From Streptomyces asoensis (GTDB taxonomy: Bacteria > Actinomycetota > Actinomycetes > Streptomycetales > Streptomycetaceae), in NCBI RefSeq assembly GCF_013085465.1, contig NZ_CP049838.1, positions 3,038,001 to 3,102,000 on the forward strand: a DNA stretch of 64,000 bases. Direction: 5' to 3'. Below the pieces are notes generated by a model that did not search any database, was not told where the DNA came from, and was given only the letters and a program-made list of their open reading frames with translations. The position numbers and the translations under genes were made by a program. Positions 1-7,821 of the stretch are shown here, piece by piece. Position 1 is the first letter of the stretch; every line of letters starts with the position of its first letter.

Positions 1-903
1 GCCTCGACCGGCCTCGCGGTCGCCGCGCGGGAGCGGGCCACCCTGGTGAAGGACATGGCGAAGGCCGGCGCACCGGACGCGGCCTGGCTGAAGGAGGTCG
101 AGGAGTCCGCGCTGGCCGCTCTGGCCCGGCTCGGCCAGGCGACGGCGGCCGAACTGGCCCGCGAGGAGCCGCGCCTGCGGGAGCAGTTCGTGTACGCGGC
201 GGGGAAGTCCTACGAGGGCGTCCACACCGTCGTGACGCGGCTGCTGAGGGTGCTGGGGGTGGAGGGCAAGGTGGTCAGGGGGCGCCCCCTGGGCTCGTGG
301 ACGTCGAGCCAGTTCCGCTGGGCCCTCGCCCCCGAGCACGCCGAACTGCCGGTGGCGCAGGCCCAGTCGGAGCTGCTGCGGCACTGGCTGACGGCCTGCG
401 GCCCGGCCACGGAGGCCGATCTGAAGTGGTGGACGGGCTGGAAGGTGACGGACGTCCGCCGGGCGCTGACGGCGATCGGGGCACGCACGGTGACCCTGGA
501 CGAGGGGGCGGGGTACGTCGTCGAGGACGACGTGGACGCCGTGCCCACCCCCGGCGAACCGTGGGCGGCCCTGCTGCCCGGCCTCGACCCGACGGCCATG
601 GGCTGGCAGGGCCGGGACTGGTATCTGGCCCCGGAACTGCGCCCCGGCCTGTTCGACTACAGCGGGAACGTGGGCCCGACGGTGTGGTGGAACGGGCGGG
701 TGGTGGGGAGTTGGGCCCAGCGGGCCGACGGCGAGATCGTGTGGCGGATCCTGGCCGACGAGGGCAAGGGCGACGGCGAGGGCGTGGGCGGCGAGGCGAA
801 GGCGGCGATCGAGGCGGAGGCGGCGCGGTTGGGAGCGTGGCTGGGCGCGACCCGGGTGACACCGAGGTTCCGCACGCCGGTGGAGAAGGAACTGGTGAGG
901 TGA
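1..903 (+). CDS. AlkZ-like winged-helix DNA glycosylase family protein (5' end cut off)
   Basis: The reading frame is open from the first base of the window, so the start lies upstream and only about the last 300 residues are visible. The family (HTH_42, AlkZ/AlkX-like, formerly DUF1006) consists of tandem winged-helix proteins of roughly 360-400 residues that excise alkylated bases or unhook DNA crosslinks. The visible part has the family's C-terminal signature, LLPGLDPTAMGWQGRDWYL followed by TVWWNGRVVGSW and a closing helix rich in Glu and Ala. The catalytic QxQ-type motif of characterised members was not identified here. The next gene on this strand is over 500 bp away, so nothing suggests an operon downstream. 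The family assignment is fairly safe; activity on a particular lesion is inference. Confidence 0.8.
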   Translation, partial: ASTGLAVAARERATLVKDMAKAGAPDAAWLKEVEESALAALARLGQATAAELAREEPRLREQFVYAAGKSYEGVHTVVTRLLRVLGVEGKVVRGRPLGSWTSSQFRWALAPEHAELPVAQAQSELLRHWLTACGPATEADLKWWTGWKVTDVRRALTAIGARTVTLDEGAGYVVEDDVDAVPTPGEPWAALLPGLDPTAMGWQGRDWYLAPELRPGLFDYSGNVGPTVWWNGRVVGSWAQRADGEIVWRILADEGKGDGEGVGGEAKAAIEAEAARLGAWLGATRVTPRFRTPVEKELVR

Positions 904-981
904 CTCCCCGTCCCTGTGTCCGTACCCCCCTCGGACGCCGACGCCGGGTGCCGTCACCAGGAACGGCACCCGGCGCCCGGT

Positions 982-1296
982 TCATCGTGAGTACCGCAGC
1001 AGCGCCCGCACCATGTGGCACGTCGTGTCCGACGGCGAATGAACGCCGATCAGTTCCGCCGTGCTGCGGATCTTCTCGTTGCGGGCCTGGTTCGGCATAT
1101 ACACGCCCAGGTCTAGCAGGGCGATGGCGAGGCGCATCGCCTTGAGGCGACGGTTGTGCATGACGTACCAGTCGCGCGGTCGCCCGGGCGGCAACGGCCG
1201 CTTCTCGACGGGCACATAGGGCAGATCGAGCTGGACGGAACGCTTCGCGGTGGACTGGGTCGGCAACGGCTTCGGCTTCAGTGCGGCAGCGGGCAC
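982..1296 (-). CDS. Conserved small Streptomyces protein of unknown function
   Basis: This encodes a basic protein of about 104 residues without signal peptide or membrane segment. It has a proline-rich N-terminus and a helical C-terminal half containing VMHNRRLKAMRLAIALLDLGVY. An ATG at 1302 is also in frame, but the AGGAGG Shine-Dalgarno sequence ends directly against that ATG, while it sits six bases before the GTG at 1296; I therefore prefer the GTG. Codon use is typical of the genome. The sequence looks like a conserved Streptomyces protein rather than a chance frame, but I recognise no domain. The gene is convergent with the AlkZ-like gene and divergent from the ArsC-family gene. Confidence 0.65.
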   Translation of the reverse strand: MPAAALKPKPLPTQSTAKRSVQLDLPYVPVEKRPLPPGRPRDWYVMHNRRLKAMRLAIALLDLGVYMPNQARNEKIRSTAELIGVHSPSDTTCHMVRALLRYSR

Positions 1297-1436
1297 AGGC
1301 ATCCTCCTGTCGCGGTCAGGGCCCGTCCGGAACCTCCGGCGAACCCTCGAACACTGCTTCTATTCTACTGCCCACCACTGACAATCGCCCCTGATCACAA
1401 GGGTTTTCGCCGCCTCGGACCGCTACCGTGTGCCGC

Positions 1437-1796
1437 ATGGAGATCTGGATCAACCCCGCCTGTTCCAAGTGCCGCAGCGCCCTCACGCTCCTCGACGCCG
1501 AGGGCGCCGACTACACCGTCCGCCGCTATCTGGAGGACGTGCCGAGCGAGGACGAGATCGCGGCCGTGCTCGACCGGCTCGGGCTGGAACCCTGGGACAT
1601 CGCCCGCACCCAGGAGGCCGTGGCCGAGGAGCTCGGCCTGAAGGACTGGGCGCGGGACGCGAGCACGCGCGGACGCTGGATCAGCGCGCTCGCCGCGCAC
1701 CCCCGGCTCATCCAGCGCCCCATCGTCACGGCGGACGACGGCACCGCGCTGGTGGCCCGCACCGACGAGGCCGTACGGGACGCGTTGTCCCGATAG
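1437..1796 (+). CDS. ArsC/Spx-family protein (arsenate reductase-like)
   Basis: This encodes 119 residues with a thioredoxin-like ArsC fold. The N-terminus reads INPACSKCRSAL, placing Cys9 and Cys12 in a CxxC arrangement followed by Arg13; the late motif LIQRPIVT carries the conserved Arg and cis-Pro of the family. Characterised ArsC proteins reduce arsenate with glutaredoxin or thioredoxin, while Spx-type relatives regulate RNA polymerase. With no ars genes nearby, a general redox or orphan role is as likely as arsenic resistance. A TACCGT hexamer (1424-1429) sits seven bases before the ATG, suggesting leaderless transcription; this favours the ATG at 1437 over an in-frame GTG at 1428. Confidence 0.8.
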   Translation: MEIWINPACSKCRSALTLLDAEGADYTVRRYLEDVPSEDEIAAVLDRLGLEPWDIARTQEAVAEELGLKDWARDASTRGRWISALAAHPRLIQRPIVTADDGTALVARTDEAVRDALSR

Positions 1797-1873
1797 AGGC
1801 TCCCTGGTCGGACAGTCGACGATTCGTCCGGCGGCGGGAGTCGGCGCGCCGCGCACTGCTACCCTCCGCCGCC

Positions 1874-2671
1874 ATGACCTTCGGTGATCAAGGACTCGGG
1901 TTCCCTCCCGAGCAGGGGCGCATACGACGGCGCCGGCGGGCCAGGCGCTCGGCGGCCGTCGGGTCCGGCGTGGCCCTGGTCGCCGCCGTCGCCGTCGGCA
2001 CCGTGCTGATCGCGGACGAGGACGAGGGCGACCGGACCACGTCCGCTCCCCCGGCGACGGCGACGGCCACCACGGCCGCCTCGGGTCTCGCGGCCGTACC
2101 GTCCGGGGACGCGGGCCTCCCCTCCGGCGCCCCGAGCGCGCTCCCCTCCCTGCTCGCCCGCCCGATCATCCGGCCGGAGCAGGCGTTCCCCTCGACGAGC
2201 GTCCGGCTGAAGGACGGCTCCCGGTACGCCCGCGTCGACCTGTCCACCACCGTCGACTGCGCGCGGGGCGTCTCGCCCGAGCTCGCCCGGCTGGTCGAAC
2301 AGGGCGAGGGGTGCTCCCGGTCGACGGCGGCCCTGTTCACGGACACCGAACGGCGCTCGCAGGTGACGGTCACCGTGCTGAGCTTCGAGCGGGTGGAGGA
2401 CGCCTCGCGCGTGTTCACGATGACCTCGACGGACCCGGTGGCGTATCAGGTGGACTCGCTGGATCCGCCTGCGGAGGCCGGCCTGCCCACGGTCCCGCCG
2501 GGCTCGGCCGGGGTCTCCCGGCGGGCAATGACCGTCCGGTCGGTGGTGTTCGCGAACGGGCGGTGGAGCGACGGCACGAAGACCGGGGAGGCCGAACTCA
2601 CCGCCCGGACCGAGGGGTTGCTCCAGCGGGTCGACGACACGGTGGCGACGTACGAGGAGGGGAGGAACTGA
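1874..2671 (+). CDS. Membrane-anchored protein of unknown function
   Basis: This is a 265-residue protein. A basic segment (RIRRRRRARR) is followed by one hydrophobic stretch at about residues 33-52, then a Thr/Ala/Pro-rich linker and a soluble domain of about 180 residues, so it is probably anchored in the membrane with the domain outside. The outer domain contains two cysteines (TTVDCARG and GEGCSRS) that could pair. I do not recognise the domain. The ATG at 1874 follows TACCCT (1859-1864), a leaderless-type promoter. The frame is open further upstream, but that part overlaps the ArsC-family gene in another frame and is not credible coding sequence. Confidence 0.65.
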   Translation: MTFGDQGLGFPPEQGRIRRRRRARRSAAVGSGVALVAAVAVGTVLIADEDEGDRTTSAPPATATATTAASGLAAVPSGDAGLPSGAPSALPSLLARPIIRPEQAFPSTSVRLKDGSRYARVDLSTTVDCARGVSPELARLVEQGEGCSRSTAALFTDTERRSQVTVTVLSFERVEDASRVFTMTSTDPVAYQVDSLDPPAEAGLPTVPPGSAGVSRRAMTVRSVVFANGRWSDGTKTGEAELTARTEGLLQRVDDTVATYEEGRN

Positions 2672-2688
2672 CTCCGCCCCGGCCCCTC

Positions 2689-2729
2689 CCCCGACTCGGG
2701 TGTGACGCCCCCCGACTCGGGTGTGACGC
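2689..2729. repeat. Two tandem 20-bp hairpin-forming repeats
   Basis: The 20-mer CCCCGACTCGGGTGTGACGC occurs at 2689-2708 and again at 2710-2729, a period of 21 bp. Each copy contains the inverted repeat CCCGA-C-TCGGG. The pair lies between the end of the membrane protein gene and the promoter region of the next gene, so it could act as a terminator or as a two-turn protein-binding site. Confidence 0.6.
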
Positions 2730-2823
2730 ACGCCACTTCGATTGACTCCCGTAACCGCTGAGTAACCTCGTTCGGTATCTCGTACATAGCGGCGTACGCT
2801 CCCCTACCCCTCAGGAGGCGCGC

Positions 2824-3561
2824 ATGTCGCGCAGGAGAACTCTCGGCACGAAGAAGAAGATCGCGCTGCTCGTCAGCGCCGCGGCAGTGGCGGGTGCCGG
2901 GGCCTTCGCCATGGCGGCCACCTCGAACGCCTCACAGAGCCCGCAGAACGCCAAGACACTGTCCGCCGGGGACTCGACCGTCTGCGGGGGACTGGCCACG
3001 GCCCTCGGCAACAACGAGAAGTTCATCGAGGGCCAGAAGACGAACCCGGACGCGCAGTCCGCGGCCCGGATCGCCAACCGCGAGGCGGTCATCGCACAGA
3101 TCAAGGTCCAGCAGCAGGCGTCCGGCTGCGTCGTTGGGGAGTCGGCTCAGGACTCCCAGGCGACACAGCCCTCGCAGGCCGCTTCCGCACCGGCGGCCTC
3201 CGCACCGGCGGCCTCCGCACCGGCGGCCTCCGCACCGGCGGCCTCCGCACCGGCGGCTTCCGCCCCGGCCGGAAACACGGGTAACGCGGGAAACGGCGGC
3301 GGTGCCGCCTCCGGCCAGCAGGTCTGCAACGGATCCACGGTGACACTCTCCGGCGAGGGCGGTGCCCCGGCCGCGTCGAGTAACCAGTTCCCGGCGGGGA
3401 CCAAGCTGAAGGTCACCAACCTGGACAACAACAAGTCCACGACCGTCGAGGTGACCTCGGTCTCCGGCAGCTGCGCCCTGCTCAACAACGCGGCCTTCGA
3501 ACTGGTCCGTGAGCCCGGCAAGTTCCTGATCCGTCGGGCCCTGATCGAGAAGGTGGGGTGA
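2824..3561 (+). CDS. Secreted protein with Ala-Pro repeats and a C-terminal barrel-like domain
   Basis: This encodes 245 residues. An AGGAGG at 2812-2817 sits six bases before the ATG. The signal peptide (basic start MSRRRTLGTKKK, hydrophobic core to about residue 32) is followed by a helical segment with two cysteines (VCGGLAT and SGCVVGES). Six near-identical ASAPA units form an extended linker, and a C-terminal domain of about 75 residues resembles double-psi beta-barrel (RlpA/expansin-like) domains, with KLKVTNLDNNKSTTVEV and a Cys pair (QQVCNG, GSCALL). RlpA-like domains act on or bind cell-wall material, so a wall role is plausible. The architecture (signal, Cys-bounded helix, low-complexity linker, C-domain) parallels the DUF1996 protein at 11012. 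Confidence 0.75.
   Translation: MSRRRTLGTKKKIALLVSAAAVAGAGAFAMAATSNASQSPQNAKTLSAGDSTVCGGLATALGNNEKFIEGQKTNPDAQSAARIANREAVIAQIKVQQQASGCVVGESAQDSQATQPSQAASAPAASAPAASAPAASAPAASAPAASAPAGNTGNAGNGGGAASGQQVCNGSTVTLSGEGGAPAASSNQFPAGTKLKVTNLDNNKSTTVEVTSVSGSCALLNNAAFELVREPGKFLIRRALIEKVG
3181..3270 (+). repeat. Six 15-bp in-frame tandem repeats coding for Ala-Ser-Ala-Pro-Ala
   Basis: Units of GCCTCCGCACCGGCG run from 3181 to 3270; the middle four are identical and the outer two differ by one to three bases. They encode the linker of the secreted protein. Because the unit is a multiple of three, copy-number change would alter linker length without breaking the frame. Confidence 0.9.
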
Positions 3562-3758
3562 GGTCCGGCCGCCGGGCACCTCGGTGAACCGGCGGACCTT
3601 CCGGAGCATCCCGTAAGGGTGTACGGGTCATCGGTCCTGCTGCTCGCGGCCACGAGCGGCAGGACCGGCGCGTTCGGGGTCCGCGGGTTCGGGGTCCGCG
3701 GGTACCTCCATCGCATACGAACCCACCGAACCGCCTCTCACACCGTGAGCCGCACCAC

Positions 3759-3785
3759 AGAACCACCAGGTAACACGGGGTTCAC
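3759..3785 (+). promoter_or_regulatory. Candidate GlnR box upstream of glnII
   Basis: Three five-base half-sites, AGAAC (3759), GTAAC (3770) and TTCAC (3781), are spaced exactly 11 bp apart. This matches the spacing of the actinomycete GlnR box (gTnAc-n6-GaAAc repeats), although the outer half-sites are imperfect. It lies about 120 bp before glnII, a well-established GlnR-activated gene in Streptomyces. The call rests on spacing plus the known biology of the target. Confidence 0.5.
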
Positions 3786-3906
3786 ATTCGAGCAATGATC
3801 GGGAAATCGCCTGTTGACAAGCTGCCGGGCAAACAGGCGGCGCCCCAGTGCCGCAGCGCCGCAGCACCCGCAAGTGCGTCAGACACACCCCCGAAGGAAG
3901 TGGCCC

Positions 3907-4938
3907 GTGACCTTCAAGGCTGAGTACATCTGGATCGACGGCACCCAGCCGACGGCGAAGCTCCGTTCCAAGACGAAGATCATCGCGGGCGAGCCCGCCG
4001 GTCTCGAGTCGCTGGGAATCTGGGGCTTCGACGGGTCCTCCACGAACCAGGCCGAGGGCCACTCCTCGGACCGTGTCCTCAAGCCGGTCTTCACCTGCCC
4101 CGACCCGATCCGCGGCGGCGACGACATCCTCGTCCTGTGCGAGGTCCTCAACATCGACATGACGCCGCACGAGTCCAACACGCGTGCCGCGCTCACCGAG
4201 GTCTCCGACAAGTTCGCCGCGCAGGAGCCGATCTTCGGCATCGAGCAGGAGTACACGTTCTTCCAGGACGGTTACCCGCTCGGCTTCCCCAAGGGCGGCT
4301 TCCCGGCCCCGCAGGGCGGCTACTACTGCGGTGTCGGCGCGGACGAGATCTTCGGCCGTGAGGTCGTCGAGGCGCACCTGGAGAACTGCCTGGCCGCCGG
4401 TCTCGCGATCTCCGGCATCAACGCCGAGGTCATGCCCGGCCAGTGGGAGTTCCAGGTCGGCCCGGTCTCCCCGCTCGAGGTCTCCGACCACCTGTGGGTG
4501 GCCCGCTGGCTGCTCTACCGCACCGCCGAGGACTTCGGCGTCTCCGCCACCCTCGACCCGAAGCCGGTCAAGGGCGACTGGAACGGCGCCGGCGCGCACA
4601 CCAACTTCTCCACGAAGGCGATGCGCGAGGGCTACGACGCGATCATCACCGCGTGCGAGTCGCTCGGTGAGGGCTCGAAGCCGCTCGACCACGTCAAGCA
4701 CTACGGCGCCGGCATCGACGACCGTCTGACGGGCCTGCACGAGACCGCCCCGTGGAACGAGTACTCCTACGGCGTCTCCAACCGTGGCGCCTCGGTCCGT
4801 ATCCCGTGGCAGGTCGAGCAGGACGGCAAGGGCTACATCGAGGACCGCCGTCCGAACGCCAACGTCGACCCGTACCTGGTGACGCGTCTGATCGTCGACA
4901 CCTGCTGCTCGGCGCTGGAGAAGGCCGGCCAGGTCTGA
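3907..4938 (+). CDS. glnII: Glutamine synthetase type II
   Basis: This encodes 343 residues, the normal length of Streptomyces GSII, the eukaryote-like octameric or decameric glutamine synthetase that condenses glutamate and ammonia with ATP. I see the GSII N-terminus (FKAEYIWIDG), the GFDGSST loop, the IFGIEQEYTFF metal-binding segment, the ATP-site motif KPVKGDWNGAGAHTNFST, and the late motif YIEDRRPNANVDPYLVT. The GTG at 3907 is preceded by GAAGGAAG; the frame extends upstream but without a ribosome site. GSII is not adenylylated by GlnE and is controlled mainly by transcription. A candidate GlnR box lies upstream and a strong hairpin follows the stop. Confidence 0.97.
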   Translation: MTFKAEYIWIDGTQPTAKLRSKTKIIAGEPAGLESLGIWGFDGSSTNQAEGHSSDRVLKPVFTCPDPIRGGDDILVLCEVLNIDMTPHESNTRAALTEVSDKFAAQEPIFGIEQEYTFFQDGYPLGFPKGGFPAPQGGYYCGVGADEIFGREVVEAHLENCLAAGLAISGINAEVMPGQWEFQVGPVSPLEVSDHLWVARWLLYRTAEDFGVSATLDPKPVKGDWNGAGAHTNFSTKAMREGYDAIITACESLGEGSKPLDHVKHYGAGIDDRLTGLHETAPWNEYSYGVSNRGASVRIPWQVEQDGKGYIEDRRPNANVDPYLVTRLIVDTCCSALEKAGQV

Positions 4939-4958
4939 TCCGCTCCGCGGCTCTCGCG

Positions 4959-4991
4959 AAGGGGCGCCCGCCGACTCGGCGGGCGCCCCTT
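4959..4991 (+). terminator. Hairpin terminator after glnII
   Basis: A perfect stem of up to 16 bp (arms 4959-4974 and 4976-4991, AAGGGGCGCC outer part) closes on a tiny loop 20 bp after the glnII stop. There is no long T tract, as is common in Streptomyces. Confidence 0.8.
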
Positions 4992-5010
4992 CCGCATATC
5001 CTGCGCTCCC

Positions 5011-6843
5011 ATGGGGACGGAGAGAGACCGGGCGAACCTCGAACGCGCATACGGCCCTACGGGGGACGTACCCGGACTGCTGCGGGCGCTGGAGTCCGCG
5101 GACGAGGCCGTGCGCGAGCGGGCGATGGACCGGCTGCATTCCTCTCTGTGTTTCCGGGAGGAGATCCCCACAGCGCCCGCGGTGCCGCATCTGATCCGGC
5201 TCACCCTGCACGGGGCCGGCCCCCGGGCCGAACTGCTCAGGCTGCTGGCGAACCTCGCGAACTGGGCCGGACACCGGGACGAGCAGCGGTGGGCCCGGCG
5301 GGCCGTGGCGGGGGCGATGCCGTCCCTGATCCCCTTCGCGCACGACGCCGACCCGGGCGTACGCGAGGCGACGGTGCTGCTGATCGCCGCGTGCGGCCGG
5401 GAGTCCGACCCGGCGCCGACTCCCGTGCTGCGGGACCGGCTCGCCGAGGAGACCGACTCGCTGGTGCGCGCCCGGGTCGTGACGGCGCTCGGACTGCTGG
5501 AGCCGGGCGACGGAGCCTGGCGGCACGGTCTGCTGGCCGACCCCGAGCCCCGGGTCGCGCTCGCCGCCGCCGAGGACCTGCTGCGCACGACCGAACTGCC
5601 CCTGCCGCACCCGCTGGTGGACGCCGGCGCGCGGGCGTACACCGCCGCGGCGGAGCAGCCCGAGGAACCGGAGACCTCCCTGTGGCCCGGGCACTACCAG
5701 CCGTTCACCGAACGGCTGCTGGAGGACCCCGGGGCCGCGCTGCGGGCGCTCGCCCAGGGGATGCCGCTCGCTTTCGCGATCACCGAGCACTGGCGGGACC
5801 GCGAGGTCGATGTGCTCCCGTGGGCACTGCTCGAGACGGAGGGCGAGGCCTGGCAGCTGTACCGGCTGGCGCAGCTGACCTGCGCGCTGCCGCCGGAGTT
5901 GCACGCGCGCGTGCGGGAGCGGGTGCTGCCGTACCTCGCCGACGACAGCCCGGCGGTGCGGGCCGGGGCGGTCACCGCGCTGGCACGCGCGCGCGTGCCG
6001 GTGACGGTGGCGGTCGAGGAGGCGCTGCGGCTGATCGGGGAGGCGCCCGGTGCGTACGACACCGTCCGCGTCGTCAAGGCGGTGACCGACGAGTTCGGGA
6101 CCGCTGCGGCGCCCGTGGCGCGGGCGGTGGCCCGGCAGTTGGGGGACGGTCACTCGGAGCTGGTCAAGGTGTTGACGCGCTACCCCGAGGTGGCGGCGGA
6201 CGTCGTCGAGGAGCTCGCCGGGCTGCTGACCCGCCACGGCACCGGCTACCCGTCCGTCGCGGTCACGGTGCTGGCGGGGCTGGGGCGCGCCGCGGGTGAG
6301 GTGGGCGAGCGGGCGTTGCGGATCTGCGTGAGGGAGGGCGTCCACTCCTCGGTCTCGGCGGAAGCCGCGGTGGCGCTCTGGCCGGTCGCGGCGGACCCCG
6401 AGCCGGCGCTGTCCGTCCTCCGCCGGGAACTGAGCACCTCGACCTCCTCCTGGGCGACGACCCTCGCGGGCCGGCTCGGTGCCGCCGCCGCACCGCTGCT
6501 GCCGTTCGTCGAGCCGCTTCTCGCACCCCGTACTCCGTCCGGCACCCGGGCCGCGGCCGCACTGGCCGTCTGGCGCATCACCGGCAGGACCGAGGACACC
6601 GTGGAACCCCTGGCCCGGGAGGCGCTCGAGTGGAAGCGGTTCTACCCGGGCCCGCCCCACCCGGTGGTGACGCTCACGGAGATGGGGCTCCTCCCCCGCT
6701 TCGCCGTGGACCCGCTGCGCCGCGGGGCCGAGACACCGCGGCGGGCCGTGAAGGACCTCATGTACGGCGACGCCGCGCATCCGGACGACGTGCTACGGGC
6801 CGCCGTCCGCAAGCTCCTCAGGACGGCGCGAGTGGTCGACTGA
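5011..6843 (+). CDS. HEAT-repeat protein
   Basis: This encodes 610 residues made almost entirely of paired amphipathic helices typical of HEAT/PBS-lyase repeats, for example AVRERAMDRLH, GVREATVLLIAA, VRARVVTALGLL and AVRAGAVTALARA. There is no signal peptide, membrane segment or catalytic motif, so it is probably a cytosolic scaffold or binding protein; the partner is unknown. The ATG at 5011 follows TATCCT (4997-5002) by eight bases, a leaderless promoter placed immediately behind the glnII terminator, so transcription is separate from glnII. Proteins like this are common in Streptomyces and are usually annotated only by the repeats. Confidence 0.75.
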   Translation: MGTERDRANLERAYGPTGDVPGLLRALESADEAVRERAMDRLHSSLCFREEIPTAPAVPHLIRLTLHGAGPRAELLRLLANLANWAGHRDEQRWARRAVAGAMPSLIPFAHDADPGVREATVLLIAACGRESDPAPTPVLRDRLAEETDSLVRARVVTALGLLEPGDGAWRHGLLADPEPRVALAAAEDLLRTTELPLPHPLVDAGARAYTAAAEQPEEPETSLWPGHYQPFTERLLEDPGAALRALAQGMPLAFAITEHWRDREVDVLPWALLETEGEAWQLYRLAQLTCALPPELHARVRERVLPYLADDSPAVRAGAVTALARARVPVTVAVEEALRLIGEAPGAYDTVRVVKAVTDEFGTAAAPVARAVARQLGDGHSELVKVLTRYPEVAADVVEELAGLLTRHGTGYPSVAVTVLAGLGRAAGEVGERALRICVREGVHSSVSAEAAVALWPVAADPEPALSVLRRELSTSTSSWATTLAGRLGAAAAPLLPFVEPLLAPRTPSGTRAAAALAVWRITGRTEDTVEPLAREALEWKRFYPGPPHPVVTLTEMGLLPRFAVDPLRRGAETPRRAVKDLMYGDAAHPDDVLRAAVRKLLRTARVVD

Positions 6844-6921
6844 CGCCGACTTCGCGCCAGGAATCGTCCAAGCAGTGAGAGGAGGCTCCTGTTACGGGCG
6901 GGTGTCTGCTTCAATGGGGCC

Positions 6922-7044
6922 ATGGCCAGCTTCCAGAAGTGCACCGCGACGGGTCGGCACGACCTCGAGCCCTTCTGGCCTTCCCGCCAGCACCATGATT
7001 TCGACCGGGTGTGTTGCCGCGCGATGAACGCGCCGGCCCTCTAA
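6922..7044 (+). CDS. Possible 40-residue small protein or leader peptide
   Basis: A short frame starts at ATG 6922, ends at TAA 7044 and fills most of the 318-bp gap before the winged-helix regulator gene. The peptide begins MASFQKCTATGRHDLEPFWP and ends RVCCRAMNAPAL. It has good GC bias at third positions, three cysteines including a Cys-Cys pair near the end, and no hydrophobic segment. A TTCAAT hexamer six bases before the ATG would suit leaderless expression. Cys-Cys-containing leaderless frames are known as cysteine-responsive attenuators in other actinobacteria, but no sulfur gene follows here. It could equally be an independent small protein or chance. Confidence 0.4.
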   Translation: MASFQKCTATGRHDLEPFWPSRQHHDFDRVCCRAMNAPAL

Positions 7045-7161
7045 AGCCGTACACCCCGGCCTTCGGCCAGCGCGCACGACGTACGTCCTCGACGAGCCCG
7101 ACCACGAATCGCGGCCGTCGTCCTCCCCGACGAACTTCTCGCGCGAAAGAGCTGACCTCTC

Positions 7162-7755
7162 ATGGCGAACACTCGTTCTCTCTCCTCCGCTCCCAGCCTC
7201 ACCGCCACCACCCCGAACGGCACCGCCCGCCACCGACTGCGGGCCGTCGACCGGGACGAGGTGGTCGACGTCGCCGACTTCCTGCCGCCGGGCGCGACCT
7301 GGCTGCCCGCTCCCCCGCACACCCTGCCCACCCTGCCGGGCCAGCCGCCGATGGTCGGCTACCTGGTGCTCGTCCCGGCCGACCAGCAGCCGCCGTTCCT
7401 GCCGGTGGCGGTGCCGGACCGGCCGTCGGCCGACGAGGCCGTCGAGGCCGAGGGCGCCGGGCGCCCGCTCGTGCGGATCGACCCCGTGCAGCGCACGGCC
7501 GCCGTGGACGGGCAGGAACTCGACCTCACCTACCTGGAGTTCGAGCTGCTCGCGCACCTGGTCGCGCACCCGAACCGGGTGCACACCCGCGACCAGCTCG
7601 TCACCACGGTGTGGGGCTACGGGCACGTGGGCGACGGCCGCACGGTCGACGTCCACATCGCCCGGCTGCGCCGCAAGCTGGGCGTGCAGCACCGCCAGTC
7701 GATCCAGACGGTGCGCCGGGTCGGCTACAAGTACACCCCGCCGACCGGCCACTGA
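7162..7755 (+). CDS. Orphan winged-helix transcriptional regulator (OmpR/PhoB-type DNA-binding domain)
   Basis: This encodes 197 residues. The first about 105 are Pro-rich with no receiver-domain signature and no phosphorylatable Asp. The C-terminal half is a Trans_reg_C winged helix: LDLTYLEFELLAHLVAHPNRVHTR, then QLVTTVWGYG and the recognition part DVHIARLRRKLG, ending in the wing RVGYKYTP. It is therefore an atypical OmpR-class regulator whose activity is probably set by its N-terminal region rather than by a partner kinase. It stands alone between the short frame at 6922 and the epimerase-like gene. Similar orphan regulators are widespread in Streptomyces; the targets are unknown. Confidence 0.85.
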   Translation: MANTRSLSSAPSLTATTPNGTARHRLRAVDRDEVVDVADFLPPGATWLPAPPHTLPTLPGQPPMVGYLVLVPADQQPPFLPVAVPDRPSADEAVEAEGAGRPLVRIDPVQRTAAVDGQELDLTYLEFELLAHLVAHPNRVHTRDQLVTTVWGYGHVGDGRTVDVHIARLRRKLGVQHRQSIQTVRRVGYKYTPPTGH

Positions 7756-7821
7756 TCCACTCGGTCTGCCGACGGCAGAGCACGGTTCCCGGCCGCGTCC
7801 GGACCGGGCACAGTCACCGGT

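Noticed and set aside
3814..3819. TTGACA as -35 of glnII
   Set aside because: No -10-like hexamer lies 16-19 bp downstream; the GlnR-like site further upstream suggests a different promoter position.
3628..6780. A 1050-codon open frame on the minus strand opposite glnII and the HEAT-repeat gene
   Set aside because: It is an antisense shadow caused by high GC; the translated product is Arg/Gly/Pro-rich without any domain, while both plus-strand genes are plainly real.
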